Shown: positions 1 through 6,214 of the stretch, piece by piece
How the letters are laid out: each line of letters begins with the position of its first letter
Position numbering within the stretch: the stretch's first letter is position 1
From: Ruminococcaceae bacterium UBA4871
Lineage (GTDB): Bacteria > Bacillota > Clostridia > Oscillospirales > Acutalibacteraceae
Assembly: GCA_002399445.1 (NCBI GenBank)
Contig: DHDR01000022.1
Location: 1 to 21,293 of the forward strand
DNA: 21,293 bases
Direction of reading: 5' to 3'
The notes under the pieces: model-generated
Databases searched by the model: none
Told to the model about the DNA's origin: nothing
What the model saw: only the letters and a program-made list of their open reading frames with translations
Position numbers and translations under genes: made by a program

Positions 1-49
1 AGTGAACGACGCCTTGACGGATTTGTGCTTCCTGTGCTAATCTTTTCAT
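1..49 (-). CDS. Possible N-terminus of a transposase-like protein (partial)
   Basis: An ATG at 49-47 on the minus strand opens a frame that runs off the left edge after 16 codons, reading MKRLAQEAQIRQGVVH. The many Gln/Arg/Ala residues resemble the start of the helix-turn-helix segment of some insertion-sequence transposases, but 16 residues are too few to assign a family. An AGGAGG lies 13 bases upstream of the ATG, further than usual, with a small GGGAA/TTCCC inverted repeat between. Its position next to a broken response regulator supports a mobile element. It could also be an unrelated small gene or a chance frame. Confidence 0.28.
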   Translation of the reverse strand, partial: MKRLAQEAQIRQGVVH

Positions 50-146
50 GGGAAGTTTTTTCCCTCCTGTGGAATGGTTTGTGGTGAACTCATTCTATCA
101 CATGGAGGGATGGACTTCCTCTTTTATTGGTTCATATCATTTTAAA

Positions 147-632
147 CTATACATAGAGAATATTAAATTCCCGCAAAGTCAGGGATATTTTCTCATTGTT
201 GACAGTTGCAGTCACGGCGTCGGCATCCATTGAAAGGTTGCCCACCGTCATTTTTCGTTCTTCTGTGATGTTTGCACGGCGCAGTAATGCGCCTACGCGT
301 ATGACCAGCTCGTCCAGATTCATTGGCTTGACCATATAATCGTCAATGCCGAGTTGAAATCCCTTTTGTTTGGAAAAAATATCATCCTTTGCGGTCATGA
401 ACAGGATAGGGATGGTTTTATTGATTTGCCTCACGGTGCCGGCAAACTCAAAATCATCAATCTTCAGCATCATAATGTCCGAAATAATTAGGTCATACAA
501 ACTGTTATACATCAGGTCATAGGCATCATTTGCATTCAGACAGCCTTTTGCCTCATAGCCGCTGTCATTTAGATAGGCACAGACGATTTGATTCAATTTT
601 GCGTCGTCTTCCACTACTAATATAATGACCAT
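147..632 (-). pseudogene. Truncated OmpR/PhoB-type response regulator
   Basis: This encodes 161 residues with a complete receiver domain: acidic pocket E8-D9-D10, phospho-acceptor D52 in the SDIMM segment, T79 in FMTAKDD and K104 in VKP. A linker (about 110-140) leads into the beginning of a winged-helix effector domain, ending SLTLREFNILYV before a TAG. Whole OmpR-family regulators are about 220-235 residues, so the recognition helix and wing are absent. I found no continuation of the domain in any frame of the remaining 146 bases on that strand. It is therefore probably non-functional as a transcription factor, disrupted by an insertion or rearrangement, although a DNA-binding-free receiver cannot be excluded. 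The ribosome site is weak (GGGCGGA region). It diverges from the rrf2 gene and no partner kinase is in view. Confidence 0.75.
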
Positions 633-983
633 GAAAATTCCGCCCGCTATTTCCTAATCATTCCATTTTGTATGATGCATGGTTTGGGCGATTCTGTGAT
701 TATAGATCAGGCTAAAATCTTTTTATTATAATATATTGGGCATATATTCACGACTTGTTTGTGTTTTGTTTGAAAATTGTTAATAGTGACGTTTTAAACA
801 ATTACTTTTGGTACTTTCTGCAATTTGACTGACAGCAAAAAAAAGCAAAGGGGAGAAGCACATTTTCTAAGTGGTTTCCAGTTGGGCAAATTAAATATTG
901 CTTTAGAAAATATTTAGGAATTTTCATAAAACTTGAAAAACATATTAAAACTATGATAAAGTATGTTTATAGAGGTGATTAAA
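633..983. other. Divergent intergenic region between response regulator and rrf2
   Basis: No credible gene is seen in these ~350 AT-rich bases. They must hold the divergent promoters for the response regulator remnant (leftward) and the Rrf2 gene (rightward). The rightward end carries the two operator-like half-sites described separately. Clear -35/-10 pairs are not obvious; TATGAT at 952-957 is a possible -10 for the rightward gene. Confidence 0.5.
940..966 (+). promoter_or_regulatory. Putative Rrf2 autoregulatory operator
   Basis: Seven-base half-sites ACATATT (940-946) and AGTATGT (960-966) are exact copies of the two halves of the operator at the cysK promoter. Here they are 13 bases apart instead of 5. 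They lie just upstream of the ribosome site of the Rrf2 gene, around its probable -10 region (TATGAT, 952-957). Binding here would repress the regulator's own transcription. The different spacing makes this site weaker evidence than the cysK and aprA copies. Confidence 0.45.
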
Positions 984-1397
984 ATGAAGATTTCTACACG
1001 GGGACGTTATGCGGTTCGGGTTATGATTGATTTGGCTCAGCATGATACTGGTAGCTACGTTCCCTTAATGGATATTGCGAAGCGGCAGGAAATTTCCGAA
1101 AAATATCTGGAGGCAATTGTGTCTATCTTGAGCAAAAATAACTTTTTGCTTTCGTTGCGTGGTAAGGGAGGCGGCTACAAATTGGCACGTCCTGCTGCCA
1201 GTTACACAGTTGCTAGTATTTTGAAACTGGTAGAGGGATCTTTTGCACCAGTGGTTTGTTTGGAGAAAACCCCCAATCCATGCAAGCGTGCTCCAAAATG
1301 TTTGACGCTAAAAATGTGGAAAGGATTTCAAAAGATAACGGAAGACTATTTTGGTGGAATTACCGTCGAAGACTTGGTTAAGCAAAAGCTGACTTAA
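984..1397 (+). CDS. Rrf2-family sulfur/Fe-S responsive regulator (CymR/IscR-like)
   Basis: The product has 137 residues from the ATG at 984, preceded by AGAGGTGATT. An upstream in-frame ATG at 963 lies inside the operator-like sequence and has no ribosome site, so I rejected it. The N-terminal winged helix begins MKISTRGRYAVRVMIDLAQ, and the family signature KYLEAIVSIL...LRGKGGGYKLAR follows at about 40-70. A later segment, VCLEKTPNPCKRAPKC, gives three cysteines spaced C-x7-C-x5-C. This resembles the Fe-S ligand region of IscR/NsrR (C-x5-C-x5-C in IscR) and differs from Bacillus CymR, which as I recall binds no cluster. The gene directly precedes the cysK operon, and matching inverted repeats sit at several promoters of the island. 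The likely role is a repressor of sulfur assimilation; whether it senses a cluster, a CysK complex or cysteine precursors is not shown. Confidence 0.9.
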   Translation: MKISTRGRYAVRVMIDLAQHDTGSYVPLMDIAKRQEISEKYLEAIVSILSKNNFLLSLRGKGGGYKLARPAASYTVASILKLVEGSFAPVVCLEKTPNPCKRAPKCLTLKMWKGFQKITEDYFGGITVEDLVKQKLT

Positions 1398-1454
1398 AAC
1401 AGATTGATGGGAAAAGAGACCGATTTTTTGTAAAACACTTCGAATCCCATATAA

Positions 1455-1491
1455 ACATATTGACAAAGTATGTATATAGGAGTAGTATAAT
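1455..1491 (+). promoter_or_regulatory. cysK operon promoter with overlapping Rrf2-type operator
   Basis: The inverted repeat ACATATT-gacaa-AGTATGT spans 1455-1473 and contains the -35 hexamer TTGACA (1460-1465). A perfect TATAAT is at 1486-1491, 20 bases after the -35; with the usual 17-base spacer the -10 would be TAGTAT (1483-1488). The aprA promoter has the same layout. An operator covering the -35 is a normal repressor arrangement. Promoter: confident. Operator: inferred from recurrence. Confidence 0.7.
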
Positions 1492-1533
1492 ATAAAAATA
1501 TTTTACATAAGGGTTGAAAGGTGAGTGGTCACC

Positions 1534-2460
1534 GTGCACAGGATCGCTAAACATTTGACAGAGCTGATTGGGCATACGCCGTTGCTGGAACTGACAAATT
1601 ATGAAGAAGACTTACATTTGAAAGCCCGTCTGCTGGCAAAATTGGAGTATTTTAATCCGTTGGGCAGTGTCAAAGACCGTGTGGCAGATGCAATGATTGA
1701 GCAGGGCATCCGTGATGGTAAAATTGACCGTGACACGATTCTCATTGAACCAACCAGTGGTAACACAGGTATTGGACTAGCCTTTGCGGCGGCATGTCGG
1801 CGTCTGCATTTGGTGCTGACCATGCCAGAGACCATGAGCGTTGAGCGGCGGAAAATTGTTCATGCATTGGGGGCAGAAGTTGTGCTGACACCCGGACATG
1901 AAGGTATGGCTGGAGCGATTCACAAAGCCCAAGAACTGCAAAAACAGTATGGAAATGCTGTTATTCTGCAGCAATTTGAAAATCCTGCAAATCCGGAAGT
2001 ACATCGATGCACCACTGCGCAGGAGATTTGGGAAGATACGGAGGGAAATGTGGATCTCTTTGTTTCCGCAGTTGGAACGGGTGGTACCGTCACCGGCACG
2101 GCGCAGGGTCTGAAAAAGAAGAACAAGGCAGTGCAGATTATTGCAGTAGAACCGGCGGGGTCGCCGGTTCTCTCCGGCGGTCGGCCGGGACCGCACGCCA
2201 TCCAGGGCATTGGAGCCGGTTTTATTCCTAAAGTTCTTGACCTCTCCATCCTTGATGAAATTATGACAGTGGAGAATCAGGCGGCGTTCGACCGTTCACG
2301 GGAAGTGGCAAAGTCAGATGGACTGCTCGTAGGTATTTCTTCGGGTGCAGCAATAGATGCGGGCGTTCGTTTGGCGCAACGCCCAGAGAACCTCGGCAAA
2401 ACGATTGTGCTGTTATTGGCTGACAGTGGTGAGCGCTATCTTTCCACTTCGTTGTATTAA
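1534..2460 (+). CDS. cysK: Cysteine synthase (O-acetylserine sulfhydrylase)
   Basis: A PLP-dependent enzyme that makes cysteine from O-acetylserine and sulfide, 308 residues from the GTG at 1534. That start has AAAGGTGAG eight bases upstream; the alternative GTG at 1525 overlaps its own ribosome site. The N-terminus IGHTPLLEL is typical. The PLP lysine is K47 in NPLGSVKDRVA, the substrate loop is TSGNTG at about 74-79, and a glycine-rich phosphate-binding loop GTGGTVTGTA and GISSGAA follow. Length is normal for CysK/CysM. It is the first gene after the Rrf2 promoter and 26 bases ahead of the MetY-like gene. Because a ThiS-like carrier is in the same operon, it could alternatively use a protein thiocarboxylate, as mycobacterial CysM does; the sequence alone does not decide between CysK and CysM use. 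Confidence 0.93.
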   Translation: MHRIAKHLTELIGHTPLLELTNYEEDLHLKARLLAKLEYFNPLGSVKDRVADAMIEQGIRDGKIDRDTILIEPTSGNTGIGLAFAAACRRLHLVLTMPETMSVERRKIVHALGAEVVLTPGHEGMAGAIHKAQELQKQYGNAVILQQFENPANPEVHRCTTAQEIWEDTEGNVDLFVSAVGTGGTVTGTAQGLKKKNKAVQIIAVEPAGSPVLSGGRPGPHAIQGIGAGFIPKVLDLSILDEIMTVENQAAFDRSREVAKSDGLLVGISSGAAIDAGVRLAQRPENLGKTIVLLLADSGERYLSTSLY

Positions 2461-2486
2461 TAGTTCAAAAAGAATGGGGCAGACAT

Positions 2487-3731
2487 ATGACAGAATGTGG
2501 TTTTAATACAGCACTGCTGCACAGCGCAGCAAGTGACGACCCGCAAGGGGCAACGCTGATGCCGATTTATCAGTGCAGTGCATTTCAACATAAAAATGCG
2601 GAAGAGCTGGAGCAGATTTTTGCAAACCGAAAACCCGGTTTCTCTTATACTCGAATCAACAATCCGACCGTGCAGGCATTTGAGCGGCGCATGACTCAAT
2701 TGGAGGGTGGTGTGACGAGCGTGGCGTGTGCTTCCGGAATGGGCGCACTGACCATTTCCCTAATGAATCTGCTGCAGAGCGGCGATGAAGTTGTGGCGGC
2801 AGCGGGCCTTTATGGCGGTACGGTGGAGCTGTTCAATATGTTGGAGGCATTTGGTATTCATACGCACTATGTTCTGCGCAACACACCGGGTGATTTTGAA
2901 AAGCAAATTACAGACAGGACACGCGTTCTCTTTGCCGAAACAATTGGAAACCCCAGACTGGATGTGACGGACATCCACGGCGTGGCCGATGTTGCTCACC
3001 GACATAGTGTACCACTCATCATAGACAACACAGTTGCAACGGCCTATTTGGTGCAGCCGCTGAAACTTGGGGCAGATATTGTTGTGAATTCCTCCTCAAA
3101 ATATATCAATGGAAACAGCGATGCCATCAGCGGTGTCATTACCTGCGCAAGCAGGTTTCATTGGGATGCGGAGCACTACCCCGGCATGAAGCCATTTGCA
3201 AAGTTTGGCAATATGGCTTATGCCGTGAAGCTCAGAAATACGTTTTTCCCTGCAATGGGTGCCTGCTTGTCTCCGCAGAATGCATTTCTCAATAATCTGG
3301 GCTTGGAGACACTGGGCCTGCGTATGGAACGACAATGCGCCAATGCATTGGCACTGGCACATTGTCTTAACAGTATGGATGGTATCACGGTCAATTATCC
3401 GGGTCTGCCGACCAGCGCCTATCATGACCTCGCTCAGCGGCAGTTTCAGGGTGGATTTGGTGCCATTATTACGCTGCGTACGGGCAGTCGGGCACGTGCT
3501 TTTCAAATATTGGATGCACTGACTCTTCCCAGCATTGTGTCAAATATTGGTGACACGAAAACACTGGTCATTCACCCTGCGTCAACGATTGCGGTACATC
3601 TTGACCAGGCAGAACAGCAGGCAGCTGGTATTTATGAGGATATGATACGCATCAGCGTTGGCATTGAGGACATAGAGGACCTTACACGTGACTTTCAGCG
3701 CGCTGTGAAAGGAGCAGAACCATATGAGTAA
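2487..3731 (+). CDS. metY: O-acetylhomoserine sulfhydrylase-like PLP enzyme (MetY type)
   Basis: A Cys/Met-metabolism PLP enzyme of 414 residues (family usually about 390-440). Visible marks are YTRINNPTV at about 54-62, the PLP-stacking segment SGMGA near 83-87, the IIDNT aspartate (D180) and the Schiff-base lysine K205 in NSSSKYINGNSD. The C-terminal half has SIVSNIGDTKTLVIHPAST, typical of sulfhydrylases of the MetY branch. It would add sulfide, or sulfur from a protein thiocarboxylate, to O-acetylhomoserine to give homocysteine. Its stop overlaps the sulfite reductase start by 8 bases, so the two are translationally coupled. Context with sulfite reductase, ThiS-like, ThiF and JAMM genes matches the Wolinella HcyS-MetY arrangement. 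Cystathionine gamma-synthase/lyase activity is the main alternative. Confidence 0.88.
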   Translation: MTECGFNTALLHSAASDDPQGATLMPIYQCSAFQHKNAEELEQIFANRKPGFSYTRINNPTVQAFERRMTQLEGGVTSVACASGMGALTISLMNLLQSGDEVVAAAGLYGGTVELFNMLEAFGIHTHYVLRNTPGDFEKQITDRTRVLFAETIGNPRLDVTDIHGVADVAHRHSVPLIIDNTVATAYLVQPLKLGADIVVNSSSKYINGNSDAISGVITCASRFHWDAEHYPGMKPFAKFGNMAYAVKLRNTFFPAMGACLSPQNAFLNNLGLETLGLRMERQCANALALAHCLNSMDGITVNYPGLPTSAYHDLAQRQFQGGFGAIITLRTGSRARAFQILDALTLPSIVSNIGDTKTLVIHPASTIAVHLDQAEQQAAGIYEDMIRISVGIEDIEDLTRDFQRAVKGAEPYE

Positions 3732-4593
3732 AGTTGATTATGCGACCCTAAAGAAGGGCGGATTCATGCAGCAGATACAGAAAGACTGTTTTTCTCTGCG
3801 GCTGCAGACTGTTGGCGGGGCCCTGACGGCAGAGAATCTGAAAAAAATTGCCGAAGTTGCAGAAACATTCGGCAATGGAACAGTGCATCTAACCTCCCGC
3901 CAAGGTGTGGAGATTCCATTCATTCAGCTCAAGGACATTGATAATGTCAAGGCTGAACTGGCGAAGGGCGGCTGCCATCCGGGTGTCTGCGGTCCCAGAG
4001 TCCGCACGGTGACTGCGTGTCAGGGCTGCAAGGTGTGTCCCAGCGGCAACATCGAAACTTACCACATTGCAAAGCAGCTCAGTGACCGTTACTTTGGGCG
4101 GGAACTGCCGCATAAGTTTAAGTTTGGTGTAACCGGCTGTCAAAATAATTGTCTGAAAGCTGAGGAAAATGATGTTGGTATCAAAGGTGCATTGACTGTC
4201 AAGTGGCTTGCCGACAAATGTATTCATTGCGGTGTATGTGTTAAAGCCTGCCGCACTCATGCTGTCACAATTGCGGATGTAGATGGACGCGTGTCGGTAA
4301 ACAATGAGAAGTGCAATTACTGCGGCAGGTGTGCTAAGTCCTGCCCGACAGATGCGTGGGACACACAGCCAGCATATATTATGTCATTCGGCGGTACATT
4401 TGGAAACACTGTGAGTAAAGGGGAGTCACCGCTGCCGCTTGTGACCTCGGAGGAGCAGTTGTTTTGCGTAGCCGATGCGGCTATTCAGTTCTTTGCTGAT
4501 CATGCGCAACCGGGCGAGCGTTTTAAATTTACACTGGACCGTGTTGGCAGAGAAATGTTTTATCAAAAGCTGAAGGAGGCATATCATGGCTGA
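3724..4593 (+). CDS. Small siroheme sulfite reductase with fused 2[4Fe-4S] ferredoxin
   Basis: A 289-residue single-chain reductase predicted to reduce sulfite to sulfide with six electrons. Residues ~1-75 form a nitrite/sulfite-reductase ferredoxin-like half-domain with the HLTSRQGVEIPF segment. Siroheme-[4Fe-4S] ligands are C99 and C105 (CQGCKVC) and C139/C143 (GCQNNC). An inserted ferredoxin domain has two cluster motifs: C166/C169/C172/C176 and C197/C200/C203/C207. It is far shorter than assimilatory CysI (about 570), near the size of AsrC and the small sulfite reductases of archaea and clostridia, and has only one copy of the repeated half, so it probably works as a dimer or oligomer. 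AAAGGAG precedes the ATG. The siroheme genes lie downstream in the same island, supporting sulfite rather than nitrite as substrate. The electron donor is not identified. Confidence 0.88.
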   Translation: MSKVDYATLKKGGFMQQIQKDCFSLRLQTVGGALTAENLKKIAEVAETFGNGTVHLTSRQGVEIPFIQLKDIDNVKAELAKGGCHPGVCGPRVRTVTACQGCKVCPSGNIETYHIAKQLSDRYFGRELPHKFKFGVTGCQNNCLKAEENDVGIKGALTVKWLADKCIHCGVCVKACRTHAVTIADVDGRVSVNNEKCNYCGRCAKSCPTDAWDTQPAYIMSFGGTFGNTVSKGESPLPLVTSEEQLFCVADAAIQFFADHAQPGERFKFTLDRVGREMFYQKLKEAYHG

Positions 4594-4834
4594 CACTTAT
4601 CAGGCAGACGAAACTGTGGACATCACCGATGTGGTGTGCCCAGTCACTTTTGTGAAAGCAAAGGTCGCATTGGAAGAGATGGATGAAGGACAGGTACTTG
4701 CGATTCGCATGAATGACGGTGAGCCTGTGCAGAATGTGCCTCGCAGTATAAAGGAAGAAGGCCACCAGGTGCTGAAATTGAACGCGAATGATGACGGCAC
4801 CTACACTCTTTTGGTGCGGAAGGTGGGGGACTGA
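4586..4834 (+). CDS. TusA-family sulfur relay protein (CPVT variant)
   Basis: An 82-residue protein with the TusA/SirA fold: cysteine C18 in VVCPVTFVKAKVALEEM, then the DGEPVQNVPRSIKEEGHQV segment and a C-terminal strand. Classical TusA has CPxP; here the second proline is Thr, as I recall for the TusA-like proteins found beside sulfite reductases. The single cysteine could carry a persulfide. The start overlaps the sulfite reductase stop by 8 bases and has AAGGAGG six bases upstream. A role in passing sulfide sulfur from the reductase to the thiocarboxylate system is inferred from context only. Confidence 0.85.
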   Translation: MADTYQADETVDITDVVCPVTFVKAKVALEEMDEGQVLAIRMNDGEPVQNVPRSIKEEGHQVLKLNANDDGTYTLLVRKVGD

Positions 4835-4835
4835 A

Positions 4836-5177
4836 TTGGCACAGCGAGTGAATGCAGAAAACTTTGACAAGCTGGTGCTGCAGGTGACACAGCCGGTGCT
4901 GGTGGATTTTTATTCGGACACCTGTGTACCTTGCAAGGTCATGTCATGCGTGTTAGGTGAACTTGAAGAAGAATATGCAGGTGAGTTACAAATTTATAAA
5001 GTCAATATTAATTATGAAGAAAAGTTGACGGAGCAGTGTGCAGTTATGGCAGTACCAACAATTATCCTTTTCCGCAGTGGAAAAGAAGTCGGCCGCACCA
5101 AGGGGGCGGTGCCCAAAAAAGCACTGATACAGATGCTGCATATGGATGTACAAGCGAAGCAAACAGAAGGGAAATGA
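4836..5177 (+). CDS. Thioredoxin-like protein (CVPC active site)
   Basis: A 113-residue thioredoxin-fold protein. I chose the TTG at 4836, which follows AAGGTGGGGG and lies 1 base after the TusA stop. The longer frame from 4788 would add 16 residues out of frame inside the tusA-like gene. The redox site is DTCVPCKVM, so the canonical WCGPC is changed to TCVPC; the cis-proline loop AVPTIILF is intact. It may reduce a disulfide or persulfide in the operon (for instance on the TusA-like protein or AprAB), or supply electrons to sulfur transfer. Operon position shows a sulfur-related job; the partner is not visible in sequence. Confidence 0.85.
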   Translation: MAQRVNAENFDKLVLQVTQPVLVDFYSDTCVPCKVMSCVLGELEEEYAGELQIYKVNINYEEKLTEQCAVMAVPTIILFRSGKEVGRTKGAVPKKALIQMLHMDVQAKQTEGK

Positions 5178-5179
5178 GA

Positions 5180-5392
5180 ATGATGATATTGACAGTGGCT
5201 GGAAAAAAGAAGAATTACCCAGAGAGGCTCACACTGTCTGCGCTAATTGAGCAGGAAGCAGTGGAAAATCCGGATTATGTTACCGTGACTATCAATGACG
5301 CATTTGTGGAACGCGGCGACTTTGCACAAACGATATTGAAGGATGGAGATACGGTTGAATTTCTGTACTTCATGGGAGGAGGAACTGTCTGA
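5180..5392 (+). CDS. ThiS/MoaD-like sulfur carrier with blocked C-terminus (HcyS/CysO-like)
   Basis: A small ubiquitin-like protein of 70 residues from the ATG at 5180, which is spaced about 7 bases from AGAAGGGA. ATGs at 5174 and 5183 are also in frame. The core shows DYVTVTINDAFVERGDF and KDGDTVEFLYFMGGG, the usual ThiS/MoaD ending. Unlike ThiS, the chain does not end in Gly-Gly: Thr-Val follows the triple glycine. A carrier with such a tail cannot be adenylated until the tail is removed, and a JAMM peptidase is encoded two genes downstream. As I recall, Wolinella HcyS carries one C-terminal alanine removed by HcyD. After activation it should carry sulfur as a thiocarboxylate for homocysteine or cysteine synthesis. 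Thiamine synthesis is the alternative, but no other thi gene is nearby. Confidence 0.88.
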   Translation: MMILTVAGKKKNYPERLTLSALIEQEAVENPDYVTVTINDAFVERGDFAQTILKDGDTVEFLYFMGGGTV

Positions 5393-6198
5393 TGCCATTC
5401 ACCAATGAGCAGCTTGAGCGCTACTCCCGCCATATCATTCTCAAAGAGGTAGGCATAAAGGGTCAGAAAAAGCTGCTGAATGCCAAAGTGCTCATTATCG
5501 GTGCAGGCGGTTTGGGTGCGCCAGCGGCTTTGTATCTGGCAGCAGCCGGTGTAGGTACCATTGGGATTGCAGATGCCGATGAAGTCGATTTATCCAATCT
5601 GCAGCGGCAAGTTATTCACACTACCGCAGATCTCGGTAAAGCAAAAGTCAAGTCTGCTGCGGAAACTATGACTGCAATTAATCCGGATGTCAAAGTAAAT
5701 ACATATCGCACCTTTGTCACATCACAGAACATTATGAACCTGATTGCGGGTTATGATTTTATTTTGGACGGTACCGATAATTTTCCAGCCAAGTTTCTCA
5801 TCAATGATGCTTGTGTTATGGCAAAGAAACCGTTTTCGCATGCGGGAATCATTCGATTCCGCGGACAACTCATGACCTATGTGCCGGGACAAGGGCCGTG
5901 CTATCGCTGTGTGTTCAAAAATCCACCGCCGAAAGACGCGGTACCTACTTGCAAGCAAGCCGGGGTCATTGGTGCCATGGGCGGCGTTATCGGCAGTTTG
6001 CAGGCCATGGAAGCCATCAAGTACATTATCGGTCAAGGGAAGCTCTTGACCGGCCGCCTACTTACTTACGATGCTCTGAAGATGGAATTTCACACGATTA
6101 AGCTGCCGCGTGATGAACACTGTGCAGTATGCAGTGCTTACCCAACTATTACAAAGCTCATTGATTATGAGCAGGCTGAGTGCGACATGAAAAAATAA
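5392..6198 (+). CDS. ThiF/MoeB-type E1-like adenylyltransferase (HcyF-like)
   Basis: A 268-residue member of the ThiF/MoeB/HesA family that adenylates the Gly-Gly end of a sulfur carrier. The N-terminal RYSRHIIL motif is followed by the ATP-binding GAGGLG at 37-42, DADEVDLSNLQRQ at about 61-73, the DGTDN aspartates at 126-130, and a zinc site made of C170/C173 (CYRC) and C244/C247 (CAVC). C187 in VPTCKQAG matches the conserved crossover-loop cysteine. There is no C-terminal rhodanese domain, so sulfur must come from another source such as sulfide. Its ATG overlaps the carrier's TGA by one base, and its ribosome site is formed by the carrier's glycine codons. The partner is therefore almost surely that carrier. 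Confidence 0.92.
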   Translation: MPFTNEQLERYSRHIILKEVGIKGQKKLLNAKVLIIGAGGLGAPAALYLAAAGVGTIGIADADEVDLSNLQRQVIHTTADLGKAKVKSAAETMTAINPDVKVNTYRTFVTSQNIMNLIAGYDFILDGTDNFPAKFLINDACVMAKKPFSHAGIIRFRGQLMTYVPGQGPCYRCVFKNPPPKDAVPTCKQAGVIGAMGGVIGSLQAMEAIKYIIGQGKLLTGRLLTYDALKMEFHTIKLPRDEHCAVCSAYPTITKLIDYEQAECDMKK

Positions 6199-6214
6199 GT
6201 GTGGGGGCATTATC

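Noticed and set aside
4788..4835. Longer thioredoxin start at ATG 4788
   Set aside because: It lies inside the TusA-like gene, has no ribosome site, and adds residues not typical of thioredoxins; TTG 4836 is well placed.
5180..6198. Thiamine biosynthesis thiS-thiF pair
   Set aside because: No other thi gene is nearby, the carrier has a blocked C-terminus, and a JAMM peptidase and MetY are in the operon.
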